Below the pieces are notes generated by a model, which had not been told where the DNA came from, ran no database searches, and saw only the letters and a program-made list of their open reading frames with translations. Source: CAYQJL01 sp964612295 (lineage in GTDB: Bacteria; Eisenbacteria; RBG-16-71-46; CAIMUX01; WJJG01). From it: a stretch of 64,000 nucleotides of DNA. Below, piece by piece: positions 25,938 to 35,900 of the stretch (position 1 is the stretch's first letter; the number at the start of each line of letters is the position of its first letter). The DNA is taken from the NCBI GenBank assembly GCA_964612295.1, contig CAZTDY010000005.1, forward strand, positions 1-64,000, read 5' to 3'. Position numbers and translations under genes: made by a program.

Positions 25938-26576
25938 TCACACGATTTGACTGCTGCCGCAGCTGCGGACGCCGGCCTCCTGCATGCAGACGAGTGCTGT
26001 CTCGAGCGAACCATCCAGATCGATGGCCCGACACGCATCCTCGACGAGGAGGACGTCGAAGCCCAGGCGCCGAGCATCCATCGCAGAGTAGTAGACGCAG
26101 AAGTCCGTGGCCAGACCGGCCAAGAAGACACGCGCTACCCCCAGCTCCTTGAGCGCCGCGCCCAGGCCGGTGGGGCTCTGGCGGTCATTCTCGAAGAAGC
26201 CTGAGTAGGAATCGATCGCCGGATCGGTGCCCTTACGAATCGTCAGGCGAGCCGCGGTGGTGAAGAGGAGCGGGTGGAACTCCGCACCCCGCGTCCCTTG
26301 CACGCAGTGATCCGGCCAGAGCGTCTGCGGTCCGTAGGAGGTGTCGACCTGCTGATATGGCTCCTGATCGGCATGACCAGAGGCGAAGGACGAGTGGTGC
26401 CGGGGGTGCCAGTCCTGGGTCAGCACGACGGAGCGGAAGCAGGGCATCAGGCGGTTGATCACCGGCACGACCAATTCACCGTCGGGGACCGCCAGAGCAC
26501 CGCCGGTGCAGAAGTCGTTTTGCACGTCGACGACCAGAAAGGCGTCGCGGGACGGATCGGGCTGTAGGCGATTCAC
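25938..26576 (-). CDS. pncA: nicotinamidase
   Basis: A 212-residue isochorismatase-fold amidase with the PncA triad: Asp in VVDVQNDFC, Lys in IRKGTD, Cys in GLATDFCVYYSA. The metal-binding D-x-H-x3-H region is present as TQDWHPRHHSSFASGH. It deamidates nicotinamide to nicotinate, the substrate of the adjacent PncB. The start is GTG 26576, preceded by AGAGGAAG; frame upstream of it is not protein-like. Confidence 0.94.
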   Translation of the reverse strand: MNRLQPDPSRDAFLVVDVQNDFCTGGALAVPDGELVVPVINRLMPCFRSVVLTQDWHPRHHSSFASGHADQEPYQQVDTSYGPQTLWPDHCVQGTRGAEFHPLLFTTAARLTIRKGTDPAIDSYSGFFENDRQSPTGLGAALKELGVARVFLAGLATDFCVYYSAMDARRLGFDVLLVEDACRAIDLDGSLETALVCMQEAGVRSCGSSQIV

Positions 26577-26602
26577 TCCCGTCTTCCTCTGATGGGACGC
26601 GC

Positions 26603-27268
26603 TTACGCGGTTCGTCCGAGTTGACCGTGGAGCACGGGGGCCAGAAGCTCGCGCAACCGGTCGGGGTGCGGGCGATTGAGCACCATGATCAGAGCGGCCG
26701 CCAGCACCATGCCGTAGAAAACCTCGCTCCTGCCAACCAGGAAACGATCCATCACGCCCAAGATAAGCGGGATCTCCGCCAGGATCCAGGCGAAGAGGTG
26801 CCCGGTGAGGAGCCTGACGATCAGGTACTGCGTCGCATACGATGCACCGACCTGCTCGGCATCCAATCCAGCGCCGTGCGTTCGGGTCTTGGACCCTCCA
26901 AACCGCGGGTTCTGTTTCTTCAGCTCGGCGCCCAGCTCCATCAGGGAATGGGTTCCCCGCCACAGCCGATCGCGAGACAGCATGTGCGCGGTGATGCGAC
27001 GCGAGGCATAGATGCAGGCGATCGCGATCCCGAAGAGCGCGTAGCGCCACTGATCCCAACCGAACGGGACGTTACGGGTGGCGGCCAGCTCACCCGTCGC
27101 ATCCCCGGCGAACGGTGTGCCCCCCTCCAACATGGAAACCGCGAACACCGCGCCGGCCGAGAGGATCAGGAAAAAGAAGAACCCGACATAGAAGAGGCTC
27201 AGCATCCGCTGGCTGATATTGAAGATGCGCTCGCCGGCGGTCAGATGGGATTGATCGGCGAAGAGCAT
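26603..27268 (-). CDS. unknown inner-membrane protein with about four helices
   Basis: Unrecognised. 221 residues from ATG 27268 (site GGGAGGGAATT). It has a hydrophobic helix rich in Phe (LFYVGFFFFLILSAGAVFAVSML), a second (YALFGIAIACIYASRRI), a cytoplasmic basic loop (KKQNPRFGGSKTR) and two more helices near the C-terminus (HLFAWILAEIPLILGVM; FYGMVLAAALIMVLNRPHPD). It precedes pncA by 26 nt on the same strand. It could be a transporter accessory protein or simply share the operon. Confidence 0.7.
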   Translation of the reverse strand: MLFADQSHLTAGERIFNISQRMLSLFYVGFFFFLILSAGAVFAVSMLEGGTPFAGDATGELAATRNVPFGWDQWRYALFGIAIACIYASRRITAHMLSRDRLWRGTHSLMELGAELKKQNPRFGGSKTRTHGAGLDAEQVGASYATQYLIVRLLTGHLFAWILAEIPLILGVMDRFLVGRSEVFYGMVLAAALIMVLNRPHPDRLRELLAPVLHGQLGRTA

Positions 27269-27364
27269 AATTCCCTCCCAAAGCAATAGTTATGGCAGCG
27301 ACCCTCCCCGTCCACCGGGCGGGGCATCGGTCTCTCTATTCCCATCGGCAATCGCCGCCGCCAT

Positions 27365-27445
27365 CTGGATCTACAGCCTTCCGGCGCCGAAGTTGCCAAC
27401 CCCTCCCGCGCAAAGGATAGGCGCCAAGGCTGCCGATCGTTCCAG
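27365..27445. other. long imperfect hairpin, possible structured leader
   Basis: Nested arms pair perfectly: CTGGA/TCCAG (27365-27369, 27441-27445), CAGCCTT/AAGGCTG (27374-27380, 27426-27432) and GGCGCC/GGCGCC (27383-27388, 27420-27425), leaving a 31-nt internal region. It lies just before the protease start and between divergent genes. It matches no riboswitch class that I can recognise. Confidence 0.35.
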
Positions 27446-27511
27446 GTGAGCCAAGGACTTCGATTCAAACAACATCCTGCCTACCGGCAGGGGACACAGG
27501 GAGGTGTCCAG

Positions 27512-30073
27512 GTGCCGGAAAAGCGCTGTCATCTACCAGCGTGCCCTCGATTCGGGCGCGCCTGGTTCATTCGATTGATGATCCCACTGCTTGCCCTGGC
27601 CGTCTGCGCTGATTTCGCGGGGGCCACGCTCGATCTCCGGGCCGAGGGCGATCGCATTCGAGCGGCTCGGGATCGGATTGCCAGAGAGGGGCTCTCCTGG
27701 CAGGCCGGCTCGACGTCGGTCTCCAAACTGTCCGAAGATGAACTGGCCTGGTTCCTCGGGCTGGACCTTGATCTTCGCGAAACGGCTCCCGGTGAGGTTG
27801 ATTCTCAGGTTCCGCCTGAGGATGCGGGCAGCGGCCCTCGACCGATGAGCGTTCCCGGACTGCCCCCGCAGCCGCAAGGCGGATTCATGATCGCGCCGCC
27901 GCCGGAGGGGGACCATCCCGCCCGCTGGGACTGGCGCGAACATGAGGGCGTCACCGGAGTGCGCGACCAGGAAATGTGCGGCGACTGCTGGAATTTCGCG
28001 GCCACGGCCGCCTTCGAATCCTACGTGCTGATCTACGATGATCAGGAGTACGACCTCTCTGAACAGGATGTGCTCAACTGCAACCCGTACGGATACGGAT
28101 GCAGCGGGGGCTGGATGACGGCCGCCTACAAACATTTCATGCGCAGCGGCGCCCTGGCGGAGAGTTGTATCCCCTACGAGGCGGATGATTCGGGCGCATG
28201 CGTCGACCGCGGATGCGACGTTCTCGACTACCTGAGCGGCTGGCACGATGTGCTCCCCACCGTACCCGACATGAAACGGGCGTTGCTCCAGGGCCCGATC
28301 GCCGTGGCGATGACCGTGCATGAGGATTTCCTCTGCTACACGGGCGGATGCTACGAGTACGACGGCAACGGCACGCCCAATCATGCCATTCTGTTGATCG
28401 GCTGGGACGACACGATGGCCGACGGCGCGGGCGCCTGGATCGGCAAGAACAGCTGGGGAACGAACTGGGGTGAGGACGGGTTCTTCTTCATCCGATTCAA
28501 CCAGTGCGAGGTCGGGTATGGTGCGACCGAGATCGAGTATTCGCCCCGCACCGGCATCGTCATCAACCATACCCCGCTTGCGGAGCAACCGATCGCGGTT
28601 GAGTCCTATCCGATCACGACGCGCGTGGTGAGTCAGGCCGGTCTACTCGACCACGACTCACTTCTTCTGTGCTACTCGGTTGACGGGGTGTCCTATAGTT
28701 CGACACCGCTCATCGCGACCCCCGAGATGGATGTCTTCGCCGCCTCGATTCCGGCGGCCGTGCCGGGCACCACGATTCAATACTACATCGAGGCCGCCGA
28801 TTTGACCGGCCGGGTTCAGACGGCTCCGGTTCGCGCGCCCGCCCAGAGCTACCGATTCCGTTGCGGATACCAGGTGCTCTACGCCTTCGATGGAGAGACT
28901 CCCGACCCCGCCTGGGCCCATGCGGCCATTGAACCGGGTTTCGGAGATCAGTGGCACCGAAGCGAGCTTCGCAACCACACACCTGATGGTGATTGGAGCT
29001 GGAGGTTGGGCCCGGTGGCGGATGCGGACTACGCCGACCTGCTCGACGCCGGTCTGGTCACGCCTCAGATCGCCCTGACCCCCGACTGTGAGCTGCGCTA
29101 TTGGCAGTGGATCGAAGCGGAACACAGTCCCTTCCACATGGGGTGGGCGTACGATGGCGGCCTTGTGGAAATCAGCGTCGATGACGGCGCCTCCTGGGAG
29201 ATCCTGACCCCCGAAGGGGGCTACCCCTACACAACCCGGGTCGGCATGGTGCCCGGGCCGTTTCCCTACGGGACGCAGCTCTTCTCGGGTGGTGTGGAGT
29301 GGCGCGAGATCACCTTCGACCTGAGCGACTACGGCGGACCAGCCCACTTGCGTTTCCACTTCGGGAGCGACGGGGCGATCAACTTCGGCGGTTGGCACAT
29401 CGACGACGTGCGCCTTCTCGATTTCACGGGAGATGGATCATTGGCCGACATCGCTCTCCATGACTTCTGTGCGCGGTGGAGTGATGACGGGGTGGATCTG
29501 AACTGGACCCTTGCCGAGTCGCACCCTTGGATCGGTTTCGTGGTCGAACGCGGCCTGGAGACCGTGGGCGAGTTCATGAATTGCCACATCGAGATGATCG
29601 GTCGGACCGGTGTGTCCGACCCATTGCAGCCCGGCGTCGAACAGCATTGTTTTACCGACGAGCCGCCGGAGCATCTCACGAGCTGCTACTACCGGCTGGT
29701 CGGGTTCGGGCCCGACGACACACGTGAGGTGTTGGGAACGATTCTCGCCACGCGGCAGACCGATGCCGGCGAGCAACCCGTCCGGCCGCAACTGAGGGCG
29801 AACGCTCCCAACCCGGTACGATCGCGGACCACGCTGCGGTTCTACGTCCCGCAGACCGCCGACGGGCTCCCGGTGACGCTTTCGATCTTCGACAGCACCG
29901 GCCGATTGCGGGCCCAACCCCTGAGCGCCCGGCGGATGCCCAGCGGGGAACACGCCTGGGAGTGGGATCGGGATCGTGGGGGAGAAACCGGTCTCGAAGC
30001 GGGGTCCTACTACGCGCGGCTCGAAGTTGGGGACTGGGTCACCACCCGGCCGATGCTATTGCTGCCGCACTAG
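27512..30073 (+). CDS. exported papain-like (C1A) cysteine protease with FlgD-like C-terminus
   Basis: 853 residues from GTG 27512, which follows GGGAGGTG; GTG 27446 is an in-frame alternative without a ribosome site. A signal peptide (FIRLMIPLLALAVCADFAGA) precedes a propeptide-like helical region. The C1A catalytic domain (about 130-360) shows the oxyanion Gln and Cys in VRDQEMCGDCWNFA, SGGWM, His in PNHAILLIGWD and Asn in KNSWGTNWGEDGFF. Further beta-sandwich domains follow (one MAM/jelly-roll-like around GGWHIDDVRLLDF). The end is a FlgD-type module (NAPNPVRSRTTLRFYV). It is predicted to be secreted or surface-bound; substrates are unknown. Confidence 0.92.
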   Translation: MPEKRCHLPACPRFGRAWFIRLMIPLLALAVCADFAGATLDLRAEGDRIRAARDRIAREGLSWQAGSTSVSKLSEDELAWFLGLDLDLRETAPGEVDSQVPPEDAGSGPRPMSVPGLPPQPQGGFMIAPPPEGDHPARWDWREHEGVTGVRDQEMCGDCWNFAATAAFESYVLIYDDQEYDLSEQDVLNCNPYGYGCSGGWMTAAYKHFMRSGALAESCIPYEADDSGACVDRGCDVLDYLSGWHDVLPTVPDMKRALLQGPIAVAMTVHEDFLCYTGGCYEYDGNGTPNHAILLIGWDDTMADGAGAWIGKNSWGTNWGEDGFFFIRFNQCEVGYGATEIEYSPRTGIVINHTPLAEQPIAVESYPITTRVVSQAGLLDHDSLLLCYSVDGVSYSSTPLIATPEMDVFAASIPAAVPGTTIQYYIEAADLTGRVQTAPVRAPAQSYRFRCGYQVLYAFDGETPDPAWAHAAIEPGFGDQWHRSELRNHTPDGDWSWRLGPVADADYADLLDAGLVTPQIALTPDCELRYWQWIEAEHSPFHMGWAYDGGLVEISVDDGASWEILTPEGGYPYTTRVGMVPGPFPYGTQLFSGGVEWREITFDLSDYGGPAHLRFHFGSDGAINFGGWHIDDVRLLDFTGDGSLADIALHDFCARWSDDGVDLNWTLAESHPWIGFVVERGLETVGEFMNCHIEMIGRTGVSDPLQPGVEQHCFTDEPPEHLTSCYYRLVGFGPDDTREVLGTILATRQTDAGEQPVRPQLRANAPNPVRSRTTLRFYVPQTADGLPVTLSIFDSTGRLRAQPLSARRMPSGEHAWEWDRDRGGETGLEAGSYYARLEVGDWVTTRPMLLLPH

Positions 30074-30082
30074 CGCCCAGGG

Positions 30083-30760
30083 CTACGCCTCGGCGGTCTC
30101 CTCCATGGCGATCAGAGAGACGCCATCGACACCCTCGACCGATCCGAGTTCTCTCACGAACTCTCGGCCGCGCTCGGGAGCTTTTAGCCGCACGAAATAG
30201 GACAGCTCGAGAATCGCGCCGTCGCGCCGGGTGTTGATGTTCAGTAGCGTGCTCTTCTTCAAATGTTCCTTGAAAACGCTCTCGTGGAGCATCGACCCGC
30301 GCTCATCCGGCGTAAGAGAAAAGCGCAAGAGCAGGTCATGACTGCGCGTCGAGCCGAAACTGCCCAGGTGCAGGAGAATGATCAGGAGAACCACCGCGCC
30401 GGTTCCCGCCAGAGCGATGAGATGATATCCAGTGCCGGCGGCCATCCCCGCGGCGAGAGCCAGGAACACGAACGCGATGTCGCGCGTGTCCTTGATCACC
30501 GTTCGGAACCGAATGATGGACATGGCGCCGACGAGACCGAAGGCCCGCGCGAGGTTGTTGCCGATCACCATCATCACGATCGCCGTGATCATGGGCAGCA
30601 GAACCAGGGTGTTCACAAACGAAACCGAGTAGTTGAAACTGCGATGGGTTCGGCGATAGGAGATGGCGACGAACGCGCCCAGCACGAACGCGATGCCCAC
30701 GTTGAGCAGAATGTCCACGAGTAGGAATCGTTCACCGCTGAGTACCAGATCGTTCAACAT
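30083..30760 (-). CDS. DUF4956 membrane protein
   Basis: 225 residues. Several N-terminal helices (ILLNVGIAFVLGAFVAISYRR; LVLLPMITAIVMMVIGNN; IAFVFLALAAGMAAG; VVLLIILLHL) with the DUF4956 signature FGLVGAMSIIRFRTVIKDTRDI between helices 2 and 3. An alpha/beta cytosolic tail follows (about 140-225). Its function is unknown. DUF4956 proteins commonly neighbour VTC-domain polyphosphate polymerases and CotH proteins, as here; the VTC gene lies 30 nt upstream. A membrane partner for polyphosphate synthesis is an inference from context. Confidence 0.88.
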   Translation of the reverse strand: MLNDLVLSGERFLLVDILLNVGIAFVLGAFVAISYRRTHRSFNYSVSFVNTLVLLPMITAIVMMVIGNNLARAFGLVGAMSIIRFRTVIKDTRDIAFVFLALAAGMAAGTGYHLIALAGTGAVVLLIILLHLGSFGSTRSHDLLLRFSLTPDERGSMLHESVFKEHLKKSTLLNINTRRDGAILELSYFVRLKAPERGREFVRELGSVEGVDGVSLIAMEETAEA

Positions 30761-30790
30761 GGTCCTGTCCTCGGTTGCCCCTTATGGCTG

Positions 30791-31570
30791 CTAGTTCCAC
30801 ACTTCCAGGGCGGCGACCGAATCATCGGCCTCCTCCCACAGGTCAATTCCGTTGCAATACTTCGATATCGGTCTGTTGCTTCGATTGAGGAACGCTGTGA
30901 CGGGGCGTAGCCAAGGAGGCATGACCTCGTCGAACTTGATCTCTAGAATCTGCTTTCGATTCGTCAGGTGGCGCAGTCCACGCTCTGCGAAGATCTCGTC
31001 CACGACCGGCCGATAGATGCTGCGCACGTCATAGTCGAACGTCACCCGGGTACGCTTGCTCTCGACACCGATGAAAGCCTCGCGATCGTACACGACCAGC
31101 ACCGAGGGGTCCAACTGCAGCGCTTCCTCGAGGAAGAAGAACCGGGTGAGCGTCGCCCCCGCCGCGTAGGAGAGATTCAACTCCTCTGGAAAGGGCAATG
31201 CGAGGCGTTCGGCCGGCGCCCTGCGCAGTAGGTGGCTTGCCTGATCGTAGGACATGCCCACCCGCTCTTTGTAGATCGTCACCCCGTACTTACGTTTGAT
31301 CTCGAAGAAGGCGGCGGCGTCCTGCGAATAGCGGTTGTAGGTCCTCACGCGGAGTTTTTTCCGAATCGCCTCGCCCGCCTCCTTCTCATAATAGAAACGT
31401 AGGGCCGCGGTGTCGTAGTAGACGCTGCGAACGGTGTAGCGGTGTCTCGGACGTCCCTGCGAGTGGGGGTCGTGGACCATGAACGGCGCGATCATCCGGC
31501 GAATCTGGGCGATCTCGTCGGGGCTGACGAAATACTTCAGCTCGTATCGGCCAAATCTTGTCTGCGCCAT
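30791..31570 (-). CDS. VTC-domain polyphosphate polymerase
   Basis: 259 residues, a single VTC/CYTH-like tunnel domain. RYELKYFV, VRSVYYDT, IRKKLRVRTYN and FFEIKRKYG supply the basic residues that bind polyphosphate. E-x-K-x-D (EIKFDEVMPPWL) supplies a metal-site carboxylate, and NRSNRPISKYCNGI ends the domain. The yeast homologue Vtc4 makes polyphosphate from ATP. This bacterial form lacks SPX and membrane domains, so the neighbouring DUF4956 protein probably gives membrane association. It is in an operon with a HlyD-like protein and two CotH proteins. Confidence 0.9.
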   Translation of the reverse strand: MAQTRFGRYELKYFVSPDEIAQIRRMIAPFMVHDPHSQGRPRHRYTVRSVYYDTAALRFYYEKEAGEAIRKKLRVRTYNRYSQDAAAFFEIKRKYGVTIYKERVGMSYDQASHLLRRAPAERLALPFPEELNLSYAAGATLTRFFFLEEALQLDPSVLVVYDREAFIGVESKRTRVTFDYDVRSIYRPVVDEIFAERGLRHLTNRKQILEIKFDEVMPPWLRPVTAFLNRSNRPISKYCNGIDLWEEADDSVAALEVWN

Positions 31571-31618
31571 GGTCGGTGTCCCGGCGGGGGCGATGAATCA
31601 CGCCCGCCTTGTTGTTCC

Positions 31619-32704
31619 TCAAACGCCCAAAGTATGATCCATCGTGTGCCGCAGTCGATCGGTCAGCCATGCAAGCAGGGTGATCTTCTCGCCGCGGAAC
31701 TCCACGTTTCCCTTCATTCCCGCCACGGACGCACGACCCGGATTGGGGATCGCGACCGTGACCCAAACCACTGACTGCTGATGGACGGAGCTGACCTGCC
31801 GATCCACCCGGGATACCCAGCCCTCGAATCGGCGGCTGCCCATCCCATCGGTCTTCACGATCGCCGTCTGCCCGGCCGCCAGGGTCTGCGCGCGCGAGGG
31901 TGAGACCGGGGCGATCGCGTAGAGGGTGTCCATGGCGGCCACGCGCACCAAGGCCGAGTCGCCCTGCAGGGTGACGATCTCTCCCTGAATGGGGCAGCGG
32001 ACGCGATTCTCCTCGAGTCGTTCGGCCGCGATGTCGATTCGCTGCTTCAGCCAGTCCCGGTGCGCCCGCCACCCGGCAATCACCGCCTCCTTCTCGCCGA
32101 CCTGAGCCACCTCCAGCCGGAGTTGCGCGGCCTGGAGGTCCGCCTCCGCGGTCCGCTCCAGGGCCTTGGCGAGATCGAAGGCTTCATTGCTCACCAGCCC
32201 CTGCTCGAGGAGCTGCTGGGCGCGCTCGTACTCGGTGGACAAGCGGTCGTGCTCGGCCCGAGCCGCATCCACCTCGCTGCGAGCCAGCGCGACCAATTCA
32301 TCCCGTTCCCCGGTACTCGCGGCCCTGAGGTTTGCCTCGGCTTCGAGCAGCTGGGGGCGCAGCTCTTCCAGTGCGCTGCGCGTTTCGTGAGAATCGAACC
32401 AAGCCATCTCGCTGCCCGCCGGAACTATGAGGCCGGGGGTCAGATCGGGCGCCATGCCGAATCGGACGAGATCGCCTCGTTCGAAGCGATAGAGGTCGAT
32501 CTGCTGGCGATCGCCCTTGCCCCGCTCGAGGAGCCGAGCTTCAAACGTGTCGGGCTCGGTTTTCTGAAGGATCCACTCGCTTTGGGGGAAAACCCGGCAG
32601 GGTCGCGTAAAGCGCATCCCGAAGCGGACCCAGGTGGAGGTCAGCACCAGGAGGACCAGGGCGGCGACCACCCCGACCGTCATGATGAAGTGCCGATGAG
32701 ACAT
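31619..32704 (-). CDS. HlyD-like membrane-fusion protein
   Basis: 361 residues with one N-terminal membrane anchor (FIMTVGVVAALVLLVLTSTWV), a long Ala/Glu-rich coiled coil (about 135-225) and flanking half-lipoyl/beta-barrel regions (CPIQGEIVTLQGDSALVRV; GQTAIVKTDGM), the layout of periplasmic adaptors such as HlyD/EmrA. No transporter or TolC partner is adjacent, so it may instead be a structural part of the CotH/VTC system. ATG 32704 follows CGGGAGAATT. Confidence 0.8.
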   Translation of the reverse strand: MSHRHFIMTVGVVAALVLLVLTSTWVRFGMRFTRPCRVFPQSEWILQKTEPDTFEARLLERGKGDRQQIDLYRFERGDLVRFGMAPDLTPGLIVPAGSEMAWFDSHETRSALEELRPQLLEAEANLRAASTGERDELVALARSEVDAARAEHDRLSTEYERAQQLLEQGLVSNEAFDLAKALERTAEADLQAAQLRLEVAQVGEKEAVIAGWRAHRDWLKQRIDIAAERLEENRVRCPIQGEIVTLQGDSALVRVAAMDTLYAIAPVSPSRAQTLAAGQTAIVKTDGMGSRRFEGWVSRVDRQVSSVHQQSVVWVTVAIPNPGRASVAGMKGNVEFRGEKITLLAWLTDRLRHTMDHTLGV

Positions 32705-32911
32705 AATTCTCCCGGTTTCCCGTGACGCCGACGCGCAGGTGCGTTCGTTGCCACACTCACCTACTATTCTACCACGGCGGCTCGAAAACCCGCCACCGCA
32801 TCCCGCCCGCATTTCTGGCCAATCCCAGCCGCGAGCGCGTATCTGCAGTCTCTGACATCATCTAGCACCGGCTCGCCGGACCGAGGGGGCCTCTTGGCCT
32901 CGTCTACCTAA

Positions 32912-35900
32912 CTATTCAATAATCAAAAACTTGCGCGATTGCTTGAGATCTTCGGTCTCCAAACGGACGAAGTAGACACCGGGCGAAGCCGGCCATCCAC
33001 CGTCCGTGCGCCCATCCCAGACGAGATCGTGGGGCCCGGCCTGCAGCATCCCGCCGGCCAGCTTGCGCACCCGCCTCCCGGCCACATCGTAGATCTGCAG
33101 ATCTACCCCGCGCATGCGGTCGAGCGTCAGTCGAATGTGGACGCGATCTCCACCCGGATTGGGGGCCGGCCGGGCCAGACTGAGGGACCAGGGGGCCTGC
33201 TCGGACCCGTCTTCTTCTCCAGGATCGACATCCAGCACGTAAGCGCTGTTGATTGTCCCCGGGGTGCCGTAGCCGGTCGAAGCCGCCCAGGACTGGGGGA
33301 GGGCGTTGTCGAATCCGGCCGAGATCAACTCCAGGGTGGGGCCGAGGCCGTCCGGCTCGGACGGCCAGGGCTCGTCATCGTCATAGGTCAGCGAATCGTG
33401 GATCGCTCCTTCTGAATCGAACAGGCGGATCAGCTCGCCGCCGCCGCTGAGCCCGAAGTCGAATTCGCCGCACAGAGGCCCATCGTTGGGGAAGACGGCG
33501 CGGAACAGGGTGCTGTCCTCGCAGAGCACCAGGAACCCTCCCGGGGGGACCTCGACCCCCGGGGGAATCTCGAAGTTGTGCGCGTCCTCCTCATCCTTGA
33601 ACACCCAGCCCTCCAGGTCGGCGGTGACCTCTGCGTTGTTGTACAACTCGATCCAGTCGCCGACGTCGACATCGTCCTCGCTGTTGTAGTTGATCTCGTT
33701 GATCACGACCGCATCGGCCGGAAGCGGCGCGGGTCCGAACAGCGCGCTAAGCGTGTAGTCGTCGTCCGGTTCGATCACGGCCACCGGATCCAGCGGAAGC
33801 CCATCGTCGGACCACTGGAGGAACTGATACCCGGGGGCGGGGATTGCGGACAGCGTCATGGGAACCTGTTTGAAATAGGTCCCCGACCAGAGCTCGCCGA
33901 TGTCGATGGCGGTGAGGGCGATTGTTCCCGACTCGGGCGGGTAGACATCCAGGGTGAGCGTGTACAGCCCGTCCAGGCCGAACTCGTCGATCACGTGCTG
34001 CCGGGCGGGGTCGGTGCGGAGCTCAAGAAACTCGAGCACCTCCTCGGTCTGTTCCTCCCAGATGCCCAACGTAAAACCCCACCGCTCCATGTGGGTGGCG
34101 ATCTCCATCTCGATCCCGGCCATCACGGCCTCGGCCACCGGCGTCGTCACCGATGGGAGGAACGTGCTGTTCATATGATCTGCGTAGCGGTTGATGAATC
34201 TGTATCTGAACGCCTCGTTCTCGAGCAGGCTGCGCATCAAGAAGGTCGACCAGGGCGGATTGGGCCAATCCGGCCCATCCGGCTCGAGGGCGAAGGAGAG
34301 CGTGTTGTGATACGGGCCCACATAGAAACCGATGCCCCAGTCCATATCCTGGAGCAGCCACCGCCATCTTCCGTTCGGCGTGTCGGGACGCCAATAGCGG
34401 ATGTTCCCGCCGGGCCAGTCGTTGTTGGCGAACCAGATGCGGGTCAGGTAGTAGGTGGCGAAGTCGTCCACCTCCATCTGAGACTCGATGTAGGCGAAGT
34501 CCTCGTCGTCCTCCAATCCGTTGGTCTCGATGTAGCCGAGCATCGCGAGGTAGTGTCCGGCGGATCCCTCCATGACGACCTGCTGGTCACGCAGCAGATC
34601 CACGTTGTCGGGATCGACCCCGTAGTTATCGGCCAGGAAACGCGCGTCGAGCCTCTCCCGGATGTTGTGAATGCCCCAGTACACGCCGTTCAAGTAGACG
34701 ACCGAAGGGCTGTAGGCCTGGTAGCCGACTCCGGTGGAGGCCGCCAAGCGCTGCTGGAGCGCATCGCGCAGATGGGCCAGACACCAGTCGTTGCCCGCGT
34801 TGCGAAGGATCAGGCGCGTAAAGGTCTCGATGTCCTTCTCGTCGAAGAACGGGTAGGCCATCTCGGGTGGGCCGTAGTCCTCGTCGGCGATGAGCCGGAG
34901 CGCCTTTTGGGGATAGGTGCGCGTCCAACCCCCATGGATCTTCATGCCCATCTCCTGGCGCAGCCGGGTGATGCCATCGGTTTCAAAGAACTCGACGTGG
35001 ACGGGACGTTCCCAGTCCTCCCAGTAGTTCGCACCGTGATGCGGATACTCAGGGTCGGCGTTCTCCCCCAGGATGTAGATGCCCGTATCGGTGTCCCAGA
35101 GATTGGGGGGATCGGTCGCGAGAGAGAAGACCGGCAGATCGGTGGCTTCGTCGACGATATAGGTTCGCGAGCTGATCGGACTGGGCAGATACCCCGACTC
35201 AAAGGACCGCGCCCGAATCACGGTGGTCGTATCGACAGCGATCGGTGAGCCGTACAGCGCTGAACCCTCGGAGGGCTCGGCCCCATCCAGGGTGTAGTGG
35301 ATTTCTGCCCCGGGCGAGTCAGTCCAGAGCGTGACCAGGACCGGTGCGGCGTAGAAGCCCGGATCAGGTGAGAACTGCACAGCAGGCGCGAAGTCGACTC
35401 CTCCACCGGTGCCGTTGGGGCTCTCCGGGGTGGATTCGCTGAAGTAGTGCCAGGTCTCCGATCCGTCGGGGGCCCGACCTTTGGAGATGTCCTGCGGCAG
35501 AGAGTCGGTGGCCATACTGTCGAACACCGCGCCCGACGCGGCGGAGAGCATGAGCTGCTCGCCCTGGCGGTCGATCTTGAAGTTCGTGTGCAGGTGGGGG
35601 AGGAGAAACTGCACGAAGGGATCGGGACCTGCGCCGCCGGTCGGCTCCGAGCGGCCGACCGAGAGTATCGGGATCATGCTCAGGTCATCACTGCTCAGTG
35701 ACGTATTGTGCACCTGGATCGCCAGGGTGTTGTCGCCAGGGCGCAGAAGTCCGCTCACATCGGGGATCAGGTAGGTCTCAGGCACCCCTCCCCGGTAGAT
35801 TGCGGCCTCATGGGAGATCGTCGCCGGCAGGTCCCAGGGGGGATCACCGGTGTAGTAGATACCCTCGCGGAACAGCTCTTCCCCGTTCAGGTAGACCACG

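Noticed and set aside
19257..25950. Long open frames opposite the propeller and pncB genes
   Set aside because: Arg/Asp/His-rich composition typical of reverse-strand translation of GC-rich genes; no family match.
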